Made by a program: the position numbers and the translations under genes. Shown here one piece after another: positions 5,682 to 9,742 of a stretch of 9,742 nt of DNA (its first letter is position 1; each line of letters starts with the position of its first letter). Below the pieces are notes generated by a model, which worked only from the letters and a program-made list of their open reading frames with translations, did no database searches and was not told the DNA's origin. The stretch is from Bacteroidota bacterium (GTDB taxonomy: Bacteria > Bacteroidota > Bacteroidia > Bacteroidales > VadinHA17): the NCBI GenBank assembly GCA_030593185.1, contig JAUVHQ010000060.1, positions 1 to 9,742 on the forward strand, written 5' to 3'.

Positions 5682-7027
5682 AAGATAAGGGAAAAAATAT
5701 TGAACAATTGTTTCACGAAAGTTTTAAGAATTTTCGTATTGAACCTTCATCCGGTGTTTGGAGAAAAATATCTTCGAAACTTGCATGGCAGAATTTTATA
5801 AGGTTTAATCTCAATTGTTTTAATGTTTATTATGCAATAGGAATAATTGCTCTTGGGGTTGCAAGTGTAATTATACTGTCTGATTTATCAGGCAGGGAGA
5901 TTAAAAAGCAGGGGACAGTTACAAAAGAAAATTTTATTCAGAAAAGTGGTGCTGAAAGTAAAATTACGACTGATTCACAGGAAGTTAAACAGCAAAATAA
6001 CCAAGGTAAAATAATCATGGAAGGTGATAAAAAAATAAAAACACAATCTGAAGCAGTTGGTAATGACGAAATACATATAACAGAGGATGAGAAAAGCAAT
6101 AAAAAGATAGAAGATGCCAATATTGAAATAAATACAACCCGGAAAACAGTTCACTCTGATAAGAATTCATTAAATAAAAACCGTAAGACAGGTGAAGCTA
6201 TAGAGGAGAACCGGTCTGATATACAACCGGCTGCTTTAATTGCAAAATTTTCTGTGTCTAGAAGATCGGTATGTGTTTCCATTCCAGTAGAGTTTACAAA
6301 TCATTCGGAAAATGCAATTACCTGTTTATGGCATTTCGGTGATGGTTGTTCATCAATTGAAAAAGATCCAGGATATATATATGATGAACCAGGGGAATAT
6401 AAAGTTACCCTTGAGATAACTGATTCCAGGGGGGAGAAAGCAATTTGTTTCGAAACTGTCACCGTTTTTCCGAAACCGGAAGCACAGTTTGAAATATATC
6501 CGGAAAATCTGGTATTGCCAAGTGATCCCGCAAATTTCCATAACTATTCAAAAAATGCCGTGAAGTATGAATGGGAATTCGGTGATTCAAAGCATTCGGA
6601 CGAAATGGAACCCACTCATTTTTACCAACGATTTGATAATTACGATGTTAAGCTGAAGGTGTGGTCAGATATGGGTTGTGTCGATTCACTGGTTATTCAT
6701 AATGCCTTTACCAATTCGGCATATATGATCGAATTTCCCAACGCGTTTACTCCAAACCTGAATGGTCCGGGCAATGGTTATTATGTTACCGGTGTTCTAA
6801 ATAATGATGTTTTCCATCCTGTATACAAAGGTGTTATTGAGTATCAGTTAAGAGTATTTAACAAACGTGGACAGCTTGTTTTTGAAAGCAATGATGTCAA
6901 TATGGGGTGGGATGGCTATTATAAAGGGAAACTTGCAGAACAAAATGTATATATCTGGAAAGCATCAGGCAGGTATGCTAACGGCAAACATTTTATCAAA
7001 GCAGGTGATATTACCCTGTTGCATTAA
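5678..7027 (+). CDS. Membrane-anchored PKD protein with type B T9SS C-terminal domain; putative anti-sigma sensor
   Basis: A 449-residue protein starting at GTG 5678, which overlaps the sigma factor stop; the first internal Met (113) lies beyond the membrane segment. Order: a cytoplasmic segment (1-48) with IEQLFHESFKNF and EPSSGVWRKI, the pattern seen in proteins encoded next to ECF sigma factors in Bacteroidota; one hydrophobic helix (about 50-69); a Lys/Glu/Asn-rich linker (72-186); a PKD domain (188-265, WHFGDG at 218-223); a second PKD domain (267-345, WEFGDS at 299-304); and a gliding-motility-type (type B) T9SS C-terminal domain (352-449) with FPNAFTPN, LRVFNKRGQLVFES and GWDGYYKGK. 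Type B domains normally direct secretion of proteins with cleavable signal peptides, whereas this one looks held by a signal anchor. I infer an anti-sigma factor with a periplasmic sensor. A secreted adhesin with an odd leader is the alternative. Confidence 0.8.
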   Translation: MKDKGKNIEQLFHESFKNFRIEPSSGVWRKISSKLAWQNFIRFNLNCFNVYYAIGIIALGVASVIILSDLSGREIKKQGTVTKENFIQKSGAESKITTDSQEVKQQNNQGKIIMEGDKKIKTQSEAVGNDEIHITEDEKSNKKIEDANIEINTTRKTVHSDKNSLNKNRKTGEAIEENRSDIQPAALIAKFSVSRRSVCVSIPVEFTNHSENAITCLWHFGDGCSSIEKDPGYIYDEPGEYKVTLEITDSRGEKAICFETVTVFPKPEAQFEIYPENLVLPSDPANFHNYSKNAVKYEWEFGDSKHSDEMEPTHFYQRFDNYDVKLKVWSDMGCVDSLVIHNAFTNSAYMIEFPNAFTPNLNGPGNGYYVTGVLNNDVFHPVYKGVIEYQLRVFNKRGQLVFESNDVNMGWDGYYKGKLAEQNVYIWKASGRYANGKHFIKAGDITLLH

Positions 7028-7075
7028 TACCGGAAAGGAAGAACATAGCTTCGCAAAGTAATTAATAAACAATAT

Positions 7076-7445
7076 TTGATTAATATTATATTAATTTTAG
7101 TTATTCGCAAAGGCTAAGGCTGAGGCTAAGGCTAAGGAAGAAAAATGGTTTTAAGATTTTAAGAAAATTTGAAATGACATATAGGCAAAATAATATTACC
7201 AGAGATATTCCTTTTGTATTTGGGGACCTATTTATTATGGTATACAGGAAAGACAAGAAATAAAGTAAAAGAAAATGTAGATAAAATATTGAAATGCTAT
7301 ATCCCCTTTTAGGATATCATATATATGAATGCAAAAGAACATGTCTAAATGAAGGCTAAAAGGTTAATATGTGCAGTTAAAAACCTTAGCCTTAGCCTTT
7401 TATATAATAATATTTATAAGAATGATTTAACTTATTATTAATCAA
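7076..7445. mobile_element. Degenerate element bounded by inverted GGCTAAGG repeats
   Basis: The 714-bp gap 7028-7741 holds no intact gene. Within it, AAAGGCTAAGGCTGAGG (7109-7125, continuing with more GGCTAAGG to 7137) faces CCTTAGCCTTAGCCTTT (7384-7400), an inverted pair with one mismatch in 17. Outside these, 7076-7094 and 7427-7445 are also inverted repeats (16 of 19). The interior of about 245 bp has only broken frames. One reads LRKFEMTYRQNNITRDI (about 7155-7206), which weakly recalls the N-terminus of four-helix-bundle proteins, so this may be another decayed copy of such a gene. No transposase is seen. From 7446 to 7671 I see nothing definite. Confidence 0.55.
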
Positions 7446-7671
7446 CGAATAATTTTGAACTTAGCGTAACGATCTCATGAACGAAGTGAGTAAATTCTGA
7501 TACCTCAAAATAAAAGCAGAGAGCAATTCCCTGTTTTTTTCATCAACAACAATTGTTTATTCGTCAACAGAATAATGATTTCTATCCAGATTAGGTTTCT
7601 TAAACTGTTAATTGTTCTTATTTTACCCAACTAAAATGTAAAATATTTCGTATGACAGGTTAAGGGTGATG

Positions 7672-7700
7672 AATAATAGTTATATATTAGTACTATTATT
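7672..7700. promoter_or_regulatory. Perfect 9-bp inverted repeat before porP/sprF, possible operator
   Basis: AATAATAGT (7672-7680) and ACTATTATT (7692-7700) are exact inverted repeats with an 11-bp spacer. That gives about 20 bp between arm centres, close to two helical turns, as for a dimeric regulator. It ends 41 bp before the GTG start. The AT-rich arms make chance possible, and no matching regulator is encoded nearby. Confidence 0.4.
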
Positions 7701-7741
7701 TCAGGTCCTTTTTTTTAAAATCTGGTCAGGAAATTTAATCT

Positions 7742-8734
7742 GTGTCTGTGAAAAAGTGTATTCTCATATTATTTTCTGTTTTTTTTCTGGTTAATGTTGC
7801 CTTTTCACAGGATCCTCAATTTTCACAATTTTATGCCAATAAGCTGTATCTTGCTCCTTCTTTTGCCGGAGCAACTGAACATAACAGAATTACATTAAAT
7901 CATAGAAATCAATGGCCTTCTTTGCCGGGCGTATTTCTTACCTATAGTTTTTCATTTGATAAATATTTCGCAAATTTTAACTCAGGTGTTGGGTTTTTGG
8001 TTACACACGACCGTGCAGGGACAGGACGATTAAGCAATACTAACGTTGGTATATTATATTCATATGATATTCAAATTAATCGCGAATGGCATGTCCGGCC
8101 CGGAGTCAATTTTATGTATACACAGCGCGGACTTGACTTTAACAGGTTAATATTTAGTGACCAGATGTCTCCAGGTGGAACTTCAGGAAGTAGTGTGCTG
8201 GAAGTGCCTCCGTTTGATAATGCCGGGGATATTGATTTTTCAACCTCCGCATTATTGTATTCTGAAAAAATATGGTTTGGAACAAGTTTGGATCACCTGC
8301 TGAGACCTGAGCAATCGTTGTATGATGAATCAAGTAAGGTGCCGATAAAAATATCTGTTTTTGGAGGAGTACAGGTTATACGTAAAGGCAGACTGACCAA
8401 GCCAATTGATGAGTCTTTGTCAATTGCTTTCCTTTTCAAGAAACAAGCCGACTTTTCACAAATGGATCTGGGCCTTTACTGGTACAAAAATCCTTTGATA
8501 ATGGGAGTTTGGTATAGAGGTATCCCTATTCTGAAAGACCAGATTGGAGATGCAATAATTCTACTTGCAGGGTATAAAACAAAATATATGCATATTGGCT
8601 ACTCATATGATTTTACTGTATCTAACCTTATAACATCTACCGGTGGTGCACATGAAATATCTTTTGTATATAATTTTAAATTGACCCGTAAGTATAAGAA
8701 GAAGATTCATGCTATTCCATGTCCTGAATTTTAA
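7742..8734 (+). CDS. Type IX secretion system membrane protein, PorP/SprF family
   Basis: A 330-residue outer-membrane beta-barrel protein of the length usual for PorP/SprF. These proteins work with the T9SS. SprF-like members typically partner with one large secreted protein bearing a type B C-terminal domain and help bring it to the surface. The signal peptide covers residues 1-22, with a hydrophobic core (ILILFSVFFLVNVA) and likely cleavage before QDPQ. The mature start QDPQFSQFYANKLYLAPSFA and the following GAT are the family signature, and NHRNQWPSLPG (53-63) is also typical. The rest alternates short beta strands ending in SFVYNFKLTRKYKKK. An in-frame stop lies at 7736-7738 and there is no ATG, so translation starts at GTG 7742 or GTG 7748. 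The latter gives the more typical start (V/M)KKCILIL, while AGGA at 7728-7731 favours 7742. The nearest type B CTD protein is the gene at 5678. Confidence 0.92.
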   Translation: MSVKKCILILFSVFFLVNVAFSQDPQFSQFYANKLYLAPSFAGATEHNRITLNHRNQWPSLPGVFLTYSFSFDKYFANFNSGVGFLVTHDRAGTGRLSNTNVGILYSYDIQINREWHVRPGVNFMYTQRGLDFNRLIFSDQMSPGGTSGSSVLEVPPFDNAGDIDFSTSALLYSEKIWFGTSLDHLLRPEQSLYDESSKVPIKISVFGGVQVIRKGRLTKPIDESLSIAFLFKKQADFSQMDLGLYWYKNPLIMGVWYRGIPILKDQIGDAIILLAGYKTKYMHIGYSYDFTVSNLITSTGGAHEISFVYNFKLTRKYKKKIHAIPCPEF

Positions 8735-8876
8735 CCTTATTATTTCATAAAATTTAAGCGAAGCGAAAATCTGATTTGCCGGAGAAAAATACAGGTTATA
8801 GTGTGGCTATGTTCTAAAATATACACAAAATAAAACATAGCATATGAGGTACTCTTCTGTATAATCCCTTTTCTGT

Positions 8877-8907
8877 TTTGGCGTTTTTTTATTAAAAGTT
8901 ATCTTTG
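8877..8907 (+). promoter_or_regulatory. Bacteroidota housekeeping promoter for the OmpH-like gene
   Basis: TTTG (8877-8880), 19 bp, then TATCTTTG (8900-8907). This is a perfect match to TTTG-N19-TAnnTTTG, the consensus of the primary sigma factor in this phylum. Transcription would begin near 8913, giving a leader of about 30 bases before the ATG at 8945. It should drive the OmpH-like gene and the glycosyltransferase behind it. Confidence 0.75.
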
Positions 8908-8944
8908 TTGCGCAAATTTAGATGTTTAACAAAATAAGTGATAT

Positions 8945-9574
8945 ATGAAAAGGGTAAATCTTATTATAAATATTGTTTTAGTTATTGCAGTTGGTGCACT
9001 GTTTGTCCTTCATTTTACAGGTAAGGGAAAGTCAAAACCACTACAAACAGAAGAGAAGTTTGTTGAAAATGATGGCACTGAAAAGGGAGAAATAGCATAT
9101 ATTAATATTGATACACTGATGAATAATATGGATATGTTTTTTGATATAAGGAATCAGTTAATTGACAAACAGAAAAGTTCTGAAGCAGAGTTAAATTCCA
9201 GGTCGAAAGATTTTGAGAAAGAAGCAATTGATTTTCAGGAGAAAGTCAGAAAAGGACTTGTTACCCGTTCCCGTGCCCAGGAAATTGAGCAGGAACTTTA
9301 CCGGGAGCAGCAAGATCTTATTGGTTTGAAAGACAAACTCTCGCTTGAGTTAGCCGAAGAGGAGCAGGTGTTGAACCGACAACTTATTTATTATATCATT
9401 GACTATCTTAAGGAATATAATATAGATAATAATTATCAATTTATTATAAGTAATTCTCTTGGCGGTCCGCTGCTTTATGCTTCTAACAAACAGGATATTA
9501 CAAATGATGTAGTTAAAGGTATAAATGAAAAGTATACTGAAGAGCGAAAATCTCAACAAAAAGACAAAAAATAA
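8945..9574 (+). CDS. OmpH/Skp-family coiled-coil protein with N-terminal membrane anchor
   Basis: A 209-residue protein. Residues 4-24 form one hydrophobic helix (LIINIVLVIAVGALFVLHF) with no obvious cleavage site, so it is likely an inner-membrane anchor or uncleaved signal. After a low-complexity spacer, EIAYINIDTLMNNMDMFFDI (about 49-68) is the conserved first strand and helix of OmpH/Skp proteins. Residues 70-145 are a long charged coiled coil, matching the tentacles of Skp. The C-terminal YQFIISNSLGGPLLYAS (164-180) returns to the body and is typical of the family. Skp is a periplasmic trimeric chaperone for outer-membrane proteins. In Bacteroidota the family is expanded, and the anchored forms are less well understood, so a chaperone role is inferred. 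It is cotranscribed with the glycosyltransferase (3-bp gap), which may suggest a role in envelope assembly. Confidence 0.85.
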   Translation: MKRVNLIINIVLVIAVGALFVLHFTGKGKSKPLQTEEKFVENDGTEKGEIAYINIDTLMNNMDMFFDIRNQLIDKQKSSEAELNSRSKDFEKEAIDFQEKVRKGLVTRSRAQEIEQELYREQQDLIGLKDKLSLELAEEEQVLNRQLIYYIIDYLKEYNIDNNYQFIISNSLGGPLLYASNKQDITNDVVKGINEKYTEERKSQQKDKK

Positions 9575-9577
9575 AAT

Positions 9578-9742
9578 ATGGGATTTGCCGGTCCCTATCT
9601 TCAAAAGCAAAGATCTTTCCTGCCTGCTGTTGAGGCTAACCCACATGATGATCTGCAACTGATTGTTGTTATCCCATGTTATAATGATCCGGGGATAACT
9701 GAAACATTAAACTCTATCTATTCATGTATAAGACCAGCTTCG
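9578..9742 (+). CDS. Family 2 glycosyltransferase, N-terminal part (3' end outside window)
   Basis: Only the first 55 residues are present. After a 26-residue leader, LQLIVVIPCYNDPGITETLN (27-46) is the first beta strand and nucleotide-binding loop of GT-A glycosyltransferases of family 2, which use UDP- or similar sugars to build polysaccharide or glycolipid. The catalytic DxD and base residues would lie beyond the window, so donor, acceptor and membrane association cannot be judged. The ATG follows the OmpH-like stop by 3 bp, so it shares that operon and the promoter at 8877. There is no signal peptide; it is presumably cytoplasmic or peripheral at the inner membrane. Confidence 0.82.
   Translation, partial: MGFAGPYLQKQRSFLPAVEANPHDDLQLIVVIPCYNDPGITETLNSIYSCIRPAS

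Noticed and set aside
6867..7061. A 64-codon plus-strand frame overlapping the 3' end of the PKD protein
   Set aside because: It is out of phase with the conserved type B C-terminal domain, which is clearly the real frame.
7109..7400. A CRISPR-like array, suggested by the repeated GGCTAAGG units
   Set aside because: The repeats are 6-8 bp, contiguous and inverted at two sites, with no regular spacers and no cas genes.
8807..8840. CTATGTT...AACATAG inverted repeat after porP/sprF as a terminator
   Set aside because: A 7-bp AT-rich stem with a 20-base loop and no T-run is too weak to call.
9350..9658. A 102-codon minus-strand frame over the OmpH-like and glycosyltransferase genes
   Set aside because: It is antisense to two recognised genes and its Ile/Tyr-rich translation is a by-product of AT-rich coding sequence.

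Overview
The window looks like chromosomal DNA of an AT-rich member of the Bacteroidota, probably a Bacteroidales or Cytophagales relative. The signs are a type IX secretion (T9SS) PorP/SprF protein, a type B T9SS C-terminal domain, a carboxypeptidase-regulatory-like surface protein, the futalosine menaquinone route, a TTTG/TAnnTTTG promoter and few Shine-Dalgarno sites. No rRNA, tRNA, CRISPR array, phage module or intact transposase was seen. The host is inferred from gene content only.

Left third (1-4800) is housekeeping. It holds the 3' end of mqnB, then mqnD (menaquinone via futalosine), hldD (ADP-heptose epimerase for the LPS core), a small DUF1858 protein on the minus strand, an exported carboxypeptidase-regulatory-like protein, and proline dehydrogenase on the minus strand. 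The gaps between these genes carry three related copies of a non-coding repeat (274-409, 2341-2612, 3690-3854). The best copy has 13-bp imperfect terminal inverted repeats. Several neighbouring genes end at a stop codon inside or next to a repeat end. The middle copy contains a broken four-helix-bundle (23S intervening-sequence type) gene. A separate 10-bp unit is repeated five times in front of hldD.

Central part (5075-7027) is the most interesting unit. An ECF sigma factor lies directly behind an ECF-type promoter (GCAACCT-N16-GTCATAA). It overlaps by 4 bases a gene for an apparently single-pass membrane protein. That protein has a short cytoplasmic N-terminus resembling those encoded next to ECF sigma factors in this phylum, a charged linker, two PKD domains and a type B T9SS C-terminal domain. 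I read it as a likely sigma/anti-sigma pair whose sensor end is a secretion signal held in the inner membrane.

Right third (7028-9742) starts with a 714-bp gap. It holds a degenerate element bounded by inverted GGCTAAGG repeats and a 9-bp inverted repeat in front of a PorP/SprF gene that must start at GTG. After a good Bacteroidota housekeeping promoter come an OmpH/Skp-like membrane-anchored coiled-coil protein and, 3 bp on, the start of a family 2 glycosyltransferase that runs off the window.

The sigma factor, the CTD protein and PorP/SprF may form one T9SS-related regulatory locus. This is a hypothesis from context and motif reading, not shown by the sequence alone.
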